NCBI GenBank assembly: GCA_028819215.1
Contig: JAPPMG010000022.1
Span: forward strand, 37,275 to 101,274
Direction of reading: 5' to 3'
Origin: Bryobacterales bacterium
Lineage (GTDB): Bacteria > Acidobacteriota > Terriglobia > Bryobacterales > UBA6623
DNA length: 64,000 nt
Below, piece after piece: positions 17,472 to 26,362 of the stretch. The notes under the pieces were generated by a model, which had not been told where the DNA came from, ran no database searches, and saw only the letters and a list, made by a program, of their open reading frames with translations. Position 1 is the stretch's first letter, and each line of letters starts with the position of its first letter. The position numbers and the translations under genes are program-made.

Positions 17472-18847
17472 CCGACATTCGCGAACCGGTATCGATGACG
17501 ATCGAACCAGTCGAAACCGCCGAGAAACCAGCCGGTGACGGGGTGAAGTTCATCCTGGAGCAGGTGCCAAGAAGCGCCGTCTGCATCAAGGTCGTTGGCA
17601 TCGGCGGCTGCGGGGGGAACGTCCTCGACACGCTGATTGCGAACGGAATCGACCAAGTCGACTACGTCGCCGCCAATACGGACGAGCAGGCCTTGCAGAC
17701 CTGCTCGGCGCCAACCAAGCTGCAGATCGGCCAGCGCGCAACCCAGGGCTACGGCACCGGCTCGAATCCGGAGGTCGGGAAGCAGTCTGCGTTGGAGAAC
17801 ACGGAGGACCTGACTGAACTGCTCGGCGACGCCGACATGGTCTTTCTCGTCACCGGCTTGGGCGGCGGGACGGGAACCGGCGCCGCGCCCGTGATCGCGT
17901 CGCTGGCCAAGCAGATGGGAGCGCTTACGGTGGCTGCCGCGATCAAGCCGTTCGCGTTCGAGGGCTCTCGCCGCGCTCGCATCGCGGACGACGGCCTGGA
18001 CAGGCTGGTCGAAAACGTGGACACGACAATCGTCATCCAGAACGAGCGGCTCCTAGGTCAGGTCGAGTCCGGCACGGGTTTCTTCGAGGGCTTCCAGGCG
18101 GCGCACCAGATCGTCTCCGACACGCTCCAAGGCGTCACGTCCATTCTGGGCAAGCGAGGCATCATGAACACCGATTTCGCCGATGTGAAGGCGGTGCTCG
18201 AAGAAGCCGGCATGGCGGTCGTCGGCACTGCCCAGCGCAGCGGGCGTGATGCCGCGATGCAGGCGGCTCGCGATGCGATCGCAAGTCCTGTCATGGAGGG
18301 CGAGGGCTTGGTGCGGGCACGCAAGGTGCTCGTGAACATCACCGGTTCGACCAAGTTCGGAATGCACGACGCGACCGAGGCCTTGCAGTTGATCCAGCGC
18401 GAGATCTCGTCCGACGCGGAGCTGATTATCGGCGTCGTCCAGGACGATTCGATGGGCGAGATGGTCAGGGTGATGATGATTGCATCCGGCTTCGAACAGC
18501 AGAACTTCCAGCTCCGCGCGGAGAACGAGGAGCGGGCGAAGGTCGTTTCCGGCGCAGGCAGCGGCTCGTCGTGGCAGTCCGAGCGAGCCGTCGAACTGCT
18601 CCAGAACGATCCGTTGCCGGAGATGGCTCCGGAGGCGTCGTCTCAAGACGGCGAGTCAGTGCCGGGGACGGGGCTGCCCACGGGCGGCGAGCCGACCTTG
18701 CAGCCGCAAGTCGAGGCTAACAGTTCCAGCGGGGGTGCCAGCGAACCCCTGGAATTGATGCCACCGCCCGCCGTGGCGGCCCAAGAGGCCGACCGGGACG
18801 CCCAAGCGCGCACCGGCTTCTTCGGCCGGCGCTCGATCTTTCGCTAG
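17468..18847 (+). CDS. ftsZ: Cell-division tubulin FtsZ
   Basis: The 459-residue protein has the FtsZ core: GIGGCGGNVLDTLI, AANTDEQAL, the tubulin signature GLGGGTGTGAAP (about 137-148), IVIQNERLL and the T7 loop MNTDFADVKAVLEEAG. FtsZ polymerises with GTP into the Z-ring. AGGAGG precedes ATG 17468, which overlaps the ftsA stop. The C-terminal linker (about 345-445) is acidic and Pro/Ser-rich. It ends in GFFGRRSIFR, not the usual IPxFLRR-type peptide that docks FtsA/ZipA. It is the last gene of the dcw run. Confidence 0.93.
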   Translation: MTDIREPVSMTIEPVETAEKPAGDGVKFILEQVPRSAVCIKVVGIGGCGGNVLDTLIANGIDQVDYVAANTDEQALQTCSAPTKLQIGQRATQGYGTGSNPEVGKQSALENTEDLTELLGDADMVFLVTGLGGGTGTGAAPVIASLAKQMGALTVAAAIKPFAFEGSRRARIADDGLDRLVENVDTTIVIQNERLLGQVESGTGFFEGFQAAHQIVSDTLQGVTSILGKRGIMNTDFADVKAVLEEAGMAVVGTAQRSGRDAAMQAARDAIASPVMEGEGLVRARKVLVNITGSTKFGMHDATEALQLIQREISSDAELIIGVVQDDSMGEMVRVMMIASGFEQQNFQLRAENEERAKVVSGAGSGSSWQSERAVELLQNDPLPEMAPEASSQDGESVPGTGLPTGGEPTLQPQVEANSSSGGASEPLELMPPPAVAAQEADRDAQARTGFFGRRSIFR

Positions 18848-18868
18848 GACGCGGCGGCAACCGACGCG

Positions 18869-18896
18869 GGCGGCCCGATCCCTGGGGCGGGCCGCC
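18869..18896 (+). terminator. GC hairpin after ftsZ
   Basis: GGCGGCCCG (18869-18877) pairs perfectly with CGGGCCGCC (18888-18896) across a 10-base loop, 22 bases after the ftsZ stop. No T-run follows, so this is either a weak intrinsic terminator or a 3'-end stabilising hairpin. Confidence 0.5.
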
Positions 18897-18919
18897 GCCG
18901 AGGTGCTATAACGGTCTTC

Positions 18920-19702
18920 ATGGACAGACGCAATTTCCTGGCGACATCTTCGGCCGCCGGACTGGCGGCCGGGTCTGCCGCCGCGGCCGACAATGCTGAC
19001 GGCGAGAACCAGATCTTTGAGATCCGCTGCTATAAGCTGCGCTACTCGAAGACCGACCAGTTCGGCCGGCTGACGCAGTTCTTGGAGCAGGAACATCTGC
19101 CGATGACGAAGCGGGTGGGATTGGTGCAGGGCTATTTTCGCGTCACTCTCGGAGAGTTCACGCCGCGAGTCTACACGCTGTCGGCGTACGACTCCCTGGC
19201 GGACATGGGCGAGAAGCTTGCCGCCAAGCGCGCGGACAAGGATTGGAGCAAGGCATTCGCCGAATTCGGATCCCACGACCATGCTCCCTACGACCGGGTG
19301 GAGAGCTGGCTGCTGCGTGCGTTCGACGGGATGAAGACTATCGAGGTGCCGCCGCCTGCGGAAAAGGGGCGCGCCTTCGACCTGCGGATCTACGAGCAGG
19401 AGACGGTGCAGGACACGCAGGAGAAAATGCGGATGTTCAACGAGGAAGAGATCCAGATCTTCCGCGACTGCGGGATCCACCCGGTCTTCTTCGGCGAAAC
19501 GATCGTGGGCTCGCACATGCCCAGCTTGATTTACATGTCGCATTACGCCGACATGGAAGCCCGCGGCAAGGCTTGGTCGACCTTCGGCAGCAGCGAGGCT
19601 TGGAACCGGATCAAGGTCACGCCGGGCTGGAGCAACGCGGAGATCGTTTCGACGGTTTCGAACATCCATTTGGCCGGACTGCCCTTCTCGCCGATCCGCT
19701 AA
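18920..19702 (+). CDS. NIPSNAP-family protein with Tat signal
   Basis: The 260-residue protein starts MDRRNFLATSSAAGLAAG, a twin-arginine signal, so it is probably exported folded. Two ferredoxin-like NIPSNAP repeats follow: FEIRCYKLRYSKTDQFGRL (about 36-130) and FDLRIYEQETVQDTQEKM (about 150-250, ending SSEAWNRIKVTPGWSNAEIV). Such secreted NIPSNAP proteins are common in Acidobacteria and Planctomycetes, but the function is unknown. A TATAAC hexamer lies about 10 bases before the start. It precedes a sulfatase on the same strand. Confidence 0.85.
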   Translation: MDRRNFLATSSAAGLAAGSAAAADNADGENQIFEIRCYKLRYSKTDQFGRLTQFLEQEHLPMTKRVGLVQGYFRVTLGEFTPRVYTLSAYDSLADMGEKLAAKRADKDWSKAFAEFGSHDHAPYDRVESWLLRAFDGMKTIEVPPPAEKGRAFDLRIYEQETVQDTQEKMRMFNEEEIQIFRDCGIHPVFFGETIVGSHMPSLIYMSHYADMEARGKAWSTFGSSEAWNRIKVTPGWSNAEIVSTVSNIHLAGLPFSPIR

Positions 19703-19750
19703 CGCGCCTTCTTCGACCCAACCCCGCGCTGCCCGCCTACAATGTGGGCC

Positions 19751-21526
19751 ATGCAGCGACGCAGCTTCCTACGCATTTCGCCAGCACTGCCCGGCTTGGC
19801 GGCCGCGGCGTGCCGGCCGGCCGAAGCGCGGCCGAACGTGTTGTGGATACTGGCCGAGGATTTCTCGCCAGACCTTGCCTGCTATGGCAACGAGTTCGTG
19901 CGTACCCCGAACCTCGACCGCTTGGCGGCGGAGGGCGTGCGTTACACCCAGTGCATCTGCACAGCTCCGGTCTGCTCGGCGGCGCGCTCCGCCCTCATGA
20001 CCGGGATGTTCCAGACCTCGATCGGTGCCCACAACCACCGGAGCTACCGGGACCGTCCGCGCAGCTTGCCCGCAGGTGTCGAGACCGTTACCGACCGGTT
20101 TCGCAAGGCTGGCTACTTCACAGCGAATTGCCGCGAGCCGGCTCCCGGCATCCGGGTCGGAGGCAAGACCGATTTCAATTTCAGTGTCGAGGAGCCTTTC
20201 GACGGCAGCGACTGGAACGAGCGGCCCGATGGAGTGCCGTTCTATGCGCAGGTCAACTTCCCCGAGACGCATCGCAAGTTCCGCCGCTTTGATCAAGCGC
20301 CGGTGAATCCGGACGATGTCCCGCTGCCCGCATTCTATCCGGACCATCCGGTGGTCCGGCAAGACATCGCGCTGTACCTCGACACCGCCCAGCACCTCGA
20401 CGTGAAGGTCGGCAAGGTGATCCAGCGCCTGAAGGACGAGGGGCTCTACGACGAAACGGTCATTTTCTTCTTCGGCGACCACGGGCAGGCATTGCATCGC
20501 GGCAAGCAGTGGCTCTACGAACAGGGCATCCACATTCCCCTGATCGTGCGGATTCCCCCGCAGTTCCAGCCAGTCGGCTACGAGCCTGGCACAGCCGATG
20601 GCCAGCTGTTGCAACATATCGACATCACGGCGACATCGCTGCATCTCGTCGGCGAGAGTCTGCCCGGCGCGATGCAAGGCCGGGTGTTCATCGGCCCGGA
20701 TGCGCAGCCGGAGCCGGATCATGTGTTCGCGGCGAGGGATCGTTGCGACGAGACCGTGGACCGGATCCGCTGCGTGCGGGACAAGCGCTGGAAGCTGATC
20801 CGCAATTTCCTGCCGGATCGGCCCTACTCGCAGAAGAACCACTACAAGGACACGAGCTACCCGGCCTTGCAGGTCATGCGGCAGTTGCATTCGAGCGGCC
20901 AGCTGACCGGACCGGCAGCTCTATGGATGGCCCCCGCTAGGCCCGAGTACGAGCTATACGATCTGCAGTCTGATCCCGACGAGGTCAACAACTTGGCGGA
21001 AAGTTCGGAGCACGCCGACATCTTCAATCGGCTGCAGGAGCGGCTTGCGGGTTGGATCGAAGAGAGCGATGATCACGGCCGCGAGCTAGAGGACCCGCTC
21101 CCCGCCGAGTACGACCTGCGGACGATGGTCGCTGGCTGGTACACCAACAATGGTCTGCTGAGCGAGTCGGATGGCGCGCTCCGCTTGGAATGGACGGGGA
21201 AGGGGCGGCGTCCCCAAGAGGTCGTTGTGCCTTGGGTCGTGCAAGGAGGGGCGCTGAGCCTGGAACTGGAGCTGCGGAGCGAGGCGGCGCAGAATCTGAA
21301 AGTGCGCTGGGGCAATCCTGCCCAGATGGGTGGCTTGGGAGAGTCGGATGTCAGCTTGGCCGGCGGGTCGAACTGGCAGACTGTCAGCGTCGACTTCGAC
21401 TGCGAGGGGTGGCTCGCTTGGTTCTCGATCCTCTTCCCGGCTGGCGAAAGCGTGGCGTTCTGCCGGCATGCGAGGCTGCGCAGGCAAGGTAGGTCAGCAG
21501 TTCTGCACGAGTGGCGGTTCGCATAG
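19751..21526 (+). CDS. Secreted sulfatase (formylglycine type)
   Basis: The 591-residue alkaline-phosphatase-superfamily sulfatase has a twin-arginine-like leader (MQRRSFLRIS) with a possible lipobox Cys21. Metal ligands are in NVLWILAEDFSPD. The formylglycine site is C75 in CSAAR, a variant of C-x-P/A-x-R. FFFGDHGQALHRGKQWLYEQG and a C-terminal YDLQSDPDEVNNLA are typical. About 120 extra residues at the end may form a beta-sandwich. Homologues remove sulfate from glycosaminoglycan-like or algal polysaccharides; the substrate is not determined. ATG 19742, three codons earlier, is an alternative start. Confidence 0.88.
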   Translation: MQRRSFLRISPALPGLAAAACRPAEARPNVLWILAEDFSPDLACYGNEFVRTPNLDRLAAEGVRYTQCICTAPVCSAARSALMTGMFQTSIGAHNHRSYRDRPRSLPAGVETVTDRFRKAGYFTANCREPAPGIRVGGKTDFNFSVEEPFDGSDWNERPDGVPFYAQVNFPETHRKFRRFDQAPVNPDDVPLPAFYPDHPVVRQDIALYLDTAQHLDVKVGKVIQRLKDEGLYDETVIFFFGDHGQALHRGKQWLYEQGIHIPLIVRIPPQFQPVGYEPGTADGQLLQHIDITATSLHLVGESLPGAMQGRVFIGPDAQPEPDHVFAARDRCDETVDRIRCVRDKRWKLIRNFLPDRPYSQKNHYKDTSYPALQVMRQLHSSGQLTGPAALWMAPARPEYELYDLQSDPDEVNNLAESSEHADIFNRLQERLAGWIEESDDHGRELEDPLPAEYDLRTMVAGWYTNNGLLSESDGALRLEWTGKGRRPQEVVVPWVVQGGALSLELELRSEAAQNLKVRWGNPAQMGGLGESDVSLAGGSNWQTVSVDFDCEGWLAWFSILFPAGESVAFCRHARLRRQGRSAVLHEWRFA

Positions 21527-21584
21527 GGTGTCCGCGGGATCTCGCGCGGCTTGCGCGCCTGCGTTTGCCACCGGCTCTACTTGG

Positions 21585-21619
21585 GCGTCCGGCGCAAAGG
21601 CGCTTGCGTCGCCGGACGC
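21585..21619. terminator. Hairpin between convergent genes
   Basis: GCGTCCGGCG (21585-21594) pairs perfectly with CGCCGGACGC (21610-21619). It sits in the 110-bp gap between the convergent sulfatase and DUF1592 genes, where a shared bidirectional terminator would be expected. No clear T-run is seen on either side. Confidence 0.45.
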
Positions 21620-21636
21620 TGACGGCGCTCCTTGCG

Positions 21637-24156
21637 CTACTCCCGAAATAGCGCGCTGTCCACGACGGCGGCGATCGTGTCCACGATGCGGTGCTCGCTT
21701 TGCGCCGACTGGGAAAGAATACTCTGGATCTCCGTTTCGTTTTCGGGCTCCGCCCCGTTTGCGTAGACGAGCAGCTTCGCGATGAAGCAGCGGACGAAGC
21801 GCTCGAGGTTCTCCGGGCCGAGGAGGTGGCGGCGAAACTCGATGATGTCCCGGTACTCGGTCCCGCCGGAAAGGGTGGCGCTCGCATCGACGGGGATCGG
21901 CTTGCTCTCCCAAGGCCTCGGCAGCGCCGGTAAACCCTCCGCGGCCCGCCGCCTGTCTTGTTCCTCGATCTCTAGCAAGGCCTGCGTGGACGGCCTAGGG
22001 GCGATGTGCTCCGTGTAGTTCTCGCGCCAAGCGCCGACGGGGTCGAAGTTTTCGAAGGCATACCCGTAAGGATCGATGCTGGCATGGCACGAGGCGCAGG
22101 ACACGTCCTCGGTATGGGCCGCGAGGATCTGCTTGATCGTCTTTGCTTGGCGAATGTCCGGCTCAGTGATATCGACGTCGGCCGGGGGTTGCGGCGGGTG
22201 AATTCCCAGGAATTTCTCCATCACGTATACAGCCCGGTGGATTGGCGACGTTCCCAGGCTGTCAGCAGTCAATGTAAGGAACGCTCCCATGCCTAGCAGT
22301 CCACCGCGCCGCCCGTCCGCGAAGGTGTGCTTGCGCAGCGTCGAATCTTGGGGCACGCCGTCGACCTGATAGACCTTGGCGAGATCCGCGTTGATGAACG
22401 AGTAGTCTGCCGACAGCAGCTCGGTAACGGGCAGGTTGTTTTCCACCACGTGGCGGAAGAACCGCAACGCCTCGTTGACCATGTCCTCGCTCAAGCGCTT
22501 GCGGTCATAGAGCGGGTAGCGATCCGGATCTGGGGCCATGAAGTTGATCCGGTCCAGTTCTAGCCAAGAATGTGGGAACTGCCGCAGGAACTCTTCGGCT
22601 CCGGAGCTGTCGATTCGACTCTGGAGCAGCGAGCGAATCCCCGCAAAGTCATCCAGCGTCCCCATGTGGGCCGCTTTGCGCATGCTCTCGTCGGGGATTG
22701 TGCTCTCCAGAAAGTAGCCGAGTTTGGTGGCCAGCCGTTCGGCCGGTCCGCTGTCGCCGAGATTCAATAGCAGGAAGGACGGCGAAGCGAGGATTGCGAC
22801 GATGCCCTCCTTGATTGCGTCTAGATCGCTCATCTCGCTGGCCTTGGACCGAACCAGCCGCACTATGGGGTCGAGTTCCCGGTCGCCTACTTGCCGACGC
22901 CATGCCCGTTCGGCGATCGGGAGGAGAATCATTGCAGCGTCTTGTGCCCGAGGGTTTTCCCCCAATAGCTCGATCTGGCGCTTGGGCGGCCAGCTGGTGT
23001 ACAGCGGGCCCTCGACCTCGGCACGGAACAGTCGCGGGCGCGCGCCCTGCCAATGCTCGGTCCAATGGCTCCAGTGACGAGGATTCTTGGCGGTTCTGGC
23101 CGGGGCCTTCGGGAGCATCTCCCTCAAGACCGCTTCGTACAACTCGGGGTCGCGCTGCTTGATATGGTCATGGCCGATCGAAAACTGGAACTTGAAATTT
23201 CCGTTGCCCCTGAAGCGGAGTCCGTCCGTCGGGTAGGACAGCTCGAGTCTTGTTCCGGCCGCAATCCACTCCTTGATCTCGATGTCGATCGCCTCGCCGT
23301 CGGGAAGGTCGAAGACTCTCTTGCGATCCCCCAAATGGACTGCCAGCCGGATAGGGTCGCCACCGTAAATGCCGGTATCGTCAGCGGCGTAGATGCCGCG
23401 GTCCTTACCCGTGGCGCGGATCTTGATGCGGTACCACCCCGTAGCGGGGGCGGCCTCGAAGTTCGAAAAATAGACACGTAGTCGCGGGTCTAGGAAATCG
23501 ATGCTCTCCGGGGTGCGGTTCGCCCTCTCGCGCCTCGCCGTTTGCGACAAGCTTGTCATCCGCATCTCGTCAGCCGTCACCGCGTAGCGTCGAGCCACCG
23601 GCGGCGAGCCCGAAAGGATGGTCCCGTCCACGACCCTGCGGAACGCTTCGATGTACTGTTCGAGATGGAACTGACTCAGGCCGAGGGTGTCGCCGATGGT
23701 GTCGAATCCGTCTTCGAGAGTGTCGCCGAGCACACTGGCCAGCGGCTGGTGGGTGCCGACGTCTTCGATCAGGAGAACGTCACGGACACTGTTGGCCAGC
23801 TCTCGGTTGTTCAGTCTTCTGGGAGGTGCGGGATTTGGCCGAGCGGCCGTGTGTGGGTGGGCGCCGATTCTCTCATCCAGATACCGGACCAGGTCTCTAC
23901 GCTCTGCGACGGACAACCGGCTCTCGTTTGCAGGAGGCATGTAGCCGGCCTCGACGTATGCTCGGCTCTTGATCCAGAGCTCGATGCTCTGAGCGTTGGG
24001 ACTAGTCCCGAGGGAGCCTATGCTGAAGCCGCCCGGCGGGTTCACGTCCTTGTGGCACGCCGCGCAATGAGTCTTGAGCAACGCTTGGTCGGCCACGACT
24101 GACTGAGAAACCGCCAGCGCCGCCAGCAAGCCCGCTAGCCGGACAAGACTAGGCAT
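21637..24156 (-). CDS. DUF1592/DUF1588/DUF1585 planctomycete-type cytochrome protein
   Basis: The 839-residue secreted protein has a signal peptide (1-22) and a first haem-c-type motif CAACH (about 32-36). The order is then the DUF1587 region (RRLNNRELANSVRDVLL), DUF1595 (RAWRRQVGDRELDPIVRLV), DUF1592 (about 430-560), DUF1588 with a second motif CASCH followed by IDPYGYAFENFDPVGAWR, and a C-terminal DUF1585. This is the full PSD1-like architecture known from Planctomycetes, Verrucomicrobia and Acidobacteria. The biochemical role is unproven. Its start overlaps the end of the DUF1552 gene by eight bases, so the two are co-translated. Confidence 0.9.
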   Translation of the reverse strand: MPSLVRLAGLLAALAVSQSVVADQALLKTHCAACHKDVNPPGGFSIGSLGTSPNAQSIELWIKSRAYVEAGYMPPANESRLSVAERRDLVRYLDERIGAHPHTAARPNPAPPRRLNNRELANSVRDVLLIEDVGTHQPLASVLGDTLEDGFDTIGDTLGLSQFHLEQYIEAFRRVVDGTILSGSPPVARRYAVTADEMRMTSLSQTARRERANRTPESIDFLDPRLRVYFSNFEAAPATGWYRIKIRATGKDRGIYAADDTGIYGGDPIRLAVHLGDRKRVFDLPDGEAIDIEIKEWIAAGTRLELSYPTDGLRFRGNGNFKFQFSIGHDHIKQRDPELYEAVLREMLPKAPARTAKNPRHWSHWTEHWQGARPRLFRAEVEGPLYTSWPPKRQIELLGENPRAQDAAMILLPIAERAWRRQVGDRELDPIVRLVRSKASEMSDLDAIKEGIVAILASPSFLLLNLGDSGPAERLATKLGYFLESTIPDESMRKAAHMGTLDDFAGIRSLLQSRIDSSGAEEFLRQFPHSWLELDRINFMAPDPDRYPLYDRKRLSEDMVNEALRFFRHVVENNLPVTELLSADYSFINADLAKVYQVDGVPQDSTLRKHTFADGRRGGLLGMGAFLTLTADSLGTSPIHRAVYVMEKFLGIHPPQPPADVDITEPDIRQAKTIKQILAAHTEDVSCASCHASIDPYGYAFENFDPVGAWRENYTEHIAPRPSTQALLEIEEQDRRRAAEGLPALPRPWESKPIPVDASATLSGGTEYRDIIEFRRHLLGPENLERFVRCFIAKLLVYANGAEPENETEIQSILSQSAQSEHRIVDTIAAVVDSALFRE

Positions 24157-25396
24157 GGCGCAGGTCGAATGACCCCGTGCTGGTGTTAAACCTGTCCCGG
24201 TCGACGCCGAAGCGGCGGATCAGCGTCAGGAACAGATTGCACAGGGGCATGTTGGTACCGGAGGCGCTCCGCGCGTCGACGTGGCCGCGGTGCTCGAAAC
24301 CGCCGCCTGCCACCAAGACTGGTAGGTTTCGGTTCGAATGCGTGCCGCCGTAACCCATGCCGCTGCCGAAGAGGACGATCGTGTGGTCGAGCATGGTGCC
24401 GTCCGCATTGGGCTCTTGGATCGCGTCGAGCTTCTCGAGGCACCTTGATAGCTGTGCGATCTGGAAGGACTCGATCGCGACCAATTCGGCGACGATCTCC
24501 TCTTTCTTGCCGTTGTGGGTGCAGGCGTGATAGCCCCGAGTGACGCCGTCAAGGTCCCGGTAGCTGAGCTCGTTCGGAAATGCCACGGTGGCGACCCGGG
24601 TCAAATCGGTCTGAAACGCGTAGGCGACCATGTCAAAGATGGCGTTGTAGCGATTCTCGACGGTCGCTTCGTAGGTGTAGAAGTCTTCGGAGATGTCGAA
24701 CTGCGGCTTGTCGCGGTCGATCCATTGCGTGCGGTCTGCGAAGCTGCCTTCCAGCTCTCGAACCGAGGTCGCGTACTGATCCAAGCGTTCGCTGTCTCGG
24801 CTTCCCACGCGCTGCCTCAGCGCCGCCAACTGCTCTCCAGCGGAGTCTAGGATGCTAGCGTTTCGTTCAATCAGCACCCGCCGTGCCGTCCTTTCTTTCG
24901 GCGTTAGGTTCAGAAACAGATGATCGAATAGCCGTTGAGGATCCGTGAACGGCTTCAGTTCGACGCCGTTGGAGTTCCAACTCATCCGGATCCCGCTCTC
25001 CAGAGCCGCGTGGACCGAAGCGAACCGCACGCGGCCGGATGTCCTCCGAGCGATCACTTGGTCGACGGAAACGTTCTTTTCCGGGTACGCCTGGCTGTTT
25101 TCGGGCAGGATGCCGTTCAGGAACGAGATCTCGCGGCCGTGTCCGTTGACCATGCCGTGATCGGTATGGGCCAGGATCGACATTCGATCCTTGAGCCACT
25201 CGAGAGAGCTGAGGGTCTTGGGAAGAGTGAATGTCTTGCCGAATCGCTCCGGAAAGAAGTTCTCGGGGTGCATTCCGAGCGGGTTGCCGACGATCAGGAG
25301 CCGCATTGGCGAGGACCGATCCGCGAGCGTGCTGGCCTCTAGTAGGGGTAGCGTTAGCGCCCCGCCCAGCCCCTTCAGCACGATGCGACGATCCAT
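24149..25396 (-). CDS. DUF1552 secreted protein
   Basis: The 415-residue protein starts MDRRIVLKGLGGALTLPLLE, a Tat-like leader. AGAGGA precedes ATG 25396 by about 8 bases; a start ten codons upstream is unlikely. DUF1552 features are visible: LLIVGNPLGMHPENFFPE, DHGMVNGHGREISFLNG, and the late VLFGSGMGYGGTHSNRNLPVLVAGGGF with metal-like His residues, resembling the related DUF1501 family in the alkaline-phosphatase superfamily. It is almost always paired with a DUF1592/1588 protein, as here. Function unknown; an envelope redox or hydrolase role is guessed. Confidence 0.9.
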   Translation of the reverse strand: MDRRIVLKGLGGALTLPLLEASTLADRSSPMRLLIVGNPLGMHPENFFPERFGKTFTLPKTLSSLEWLKDRMSILAHTDHGMVNGHGREISFLNGILPENSQAYPEKNVSVDQVIARRTSGRVRFASVHAALESGIRMSWNSNGVELKPFTDPQRLFDHLFLNLTPKERTARRVLIERNASILDSAGEQLAALRQRVGSRDSERLDQYATSVRELEGSFADRTQWIDRDKPQFDISEDFYTYEATVENRYNAIFDMVAYAFQTDLTRVATVAFPNELSYRDLDGVTRGYHACTHNGKKEEIVAELVAIESFQIAQLSRCLEKLDAIQEPNADGTMLDHTIVLFGSGMGYGGTHSNRNLPVLVAGGGFEHRGHVDARSASGTNMPLCNLFLTLIRRFGVDRDRFNTSTGSFDLRHA

Positions 25397-25674
25397 GCCT
25401 ATTCCTCTCAGAACCATCTTGGCCAAGCTAGGTTGGTGCCGGCCTCGGCAGTTGCATCCCGATCTTGGCGGACGCTGCCAACACCGATACAGAGCGCAGC
25501 AACAACCTTGTGATTCTCTGAGCGTTGCCTGCTACCGCTCCTTGCTCTGACCGAGTCTGCGAACACTATCGTCATGATAGGGCGGTGGACGGTCGCACTA
25601 CAAGGGAACGAGGATGCCGTGCGTCGCGGAAGATCGCACGGCATGCCACCTGTGCGGCCTGGACTGCGGCCCAC

Positions 25675-26027
25675 ATGAGCCTTGGATGCCATTCCGCCAA
25701 GGTTGACCTAGCAGCCGTTTCCAACATCAGCAGCCGAGGCGTCCTGGAGGCAGCCGGAGTGCTCGCAGCCATGCCCGGGCTGGCACTGCCGACTCGTCGG
25801 CCGACGACATCGGCGGTCTGCCGCGCATCAAGCAGGATCTCGCCCAACCGCCGTCCGTCCCCGAGCACGAACAGATTTCCGCGGGTGGTTCGCTCATCGT
25901 CGACGTCGAGCTTGTCGCCCGTGGAGTGAAGAGGGTCGTGAATGGATCTGGCAAAGAAATCCATGCCCGCATCTTCAACGGCACGATTCCCGGGCCTCTC
26001 ACTGTTTGTCAGGCAGGCGGCATCTGA
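25675..26027 (+). pseudogene. nirK (copper nitrite reductase) remnant, frameshifted and truncated
   Basis: In one frame an N-terminal Tat-like leader is readable (SSRGVLEAAGVLAAMPGLAL, from about 25720). Near 25780 the homology moves to another frame, which reads DDIGGLPRIKQDL, VPEHEQIS, VDVELVARGVKRVVNGSGKE and FNGTIPGPLTV, ending at TGA 26025-26027. These segments match the start of copper nitrite reductases (NirK, first cupredoxin domain). The rest of the roughly 350-residue enzyme, including all copper ligands, is missing. The toxin-antitoxin module begins exactly where the remnant stops. Confidence 0.7.
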
Positions 26028-26051
26028 CCATGGTCATGACCATGGTATAAT
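26027..26051 (+). promoter_or_regulatory. Palindromic operator overlapping the toxin-antitoxin promoter
   Basis: A 20-bp perfect palindrome (26027-26046, two CCATGG halves around GTCATGAC) abuts and shares its last base with a consensus -10 TATAAT (26046-26051). The antitoxin ATG is 30 bases downstream. Phd/YefM-type antitoxins autorepress from such palindromes, so this is the likely operator. Confidence 0.7.
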
Positions 26052-26080
26052 TTGACACGTCTCTCTGGAGGATCCGACCA

Positions 26081-26362
26081 ATGGAAAGCGCCACCGGCAA
26101 GCTCGGTAACCCTGTGACCATGAAGGCATCGGAATTCAAGGCCAAGTGTCTGCAGCTAATGGACGAAGTGGCTGCAGGTGGCGGCGAGGTCATAATCACC
26201 AAGCACGGTCGTCCGATCTCCCGACTAGTGCCTTTCCGAACAAAGCCCCCTACGCTCTTCGGCATTGACAGGGGTCGCATACAAGTCACGGGAGACATCG
26301 TCGGGCCGGTCGATGTGCCTTGGGAAGCCGAGACCGATCCCGACCGTAGCGTGGCTCCGTGA
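26081..26362 (+). CDS. Antitoxin, Phd/YefM family
   Basis: The 93-residue protein contains TMKASEFKAKCLQLMDEV (about 14-31) followed by EVIITKHGRPISRLVPF, the standard Phd/YefM DNA-binding fold, with an acidic C-terminal tail (DVPWEAETDPDRS) that would wrap the toxin. GGAGGA lies about 8 bases before ATG 26081. It overlaps the PIN toxin gene by four bases and probably represses the palindromic promoter just upstream. Confidence 0.88.
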   Translation: MESATGKLGNPVTMKASEFKAKCLQLMDEVAAGGGEVIITKHGRPISRLVPFRTKPPTLFGIDRGRIQVTGDIVGPVDVPWEAETDPDRSVAP

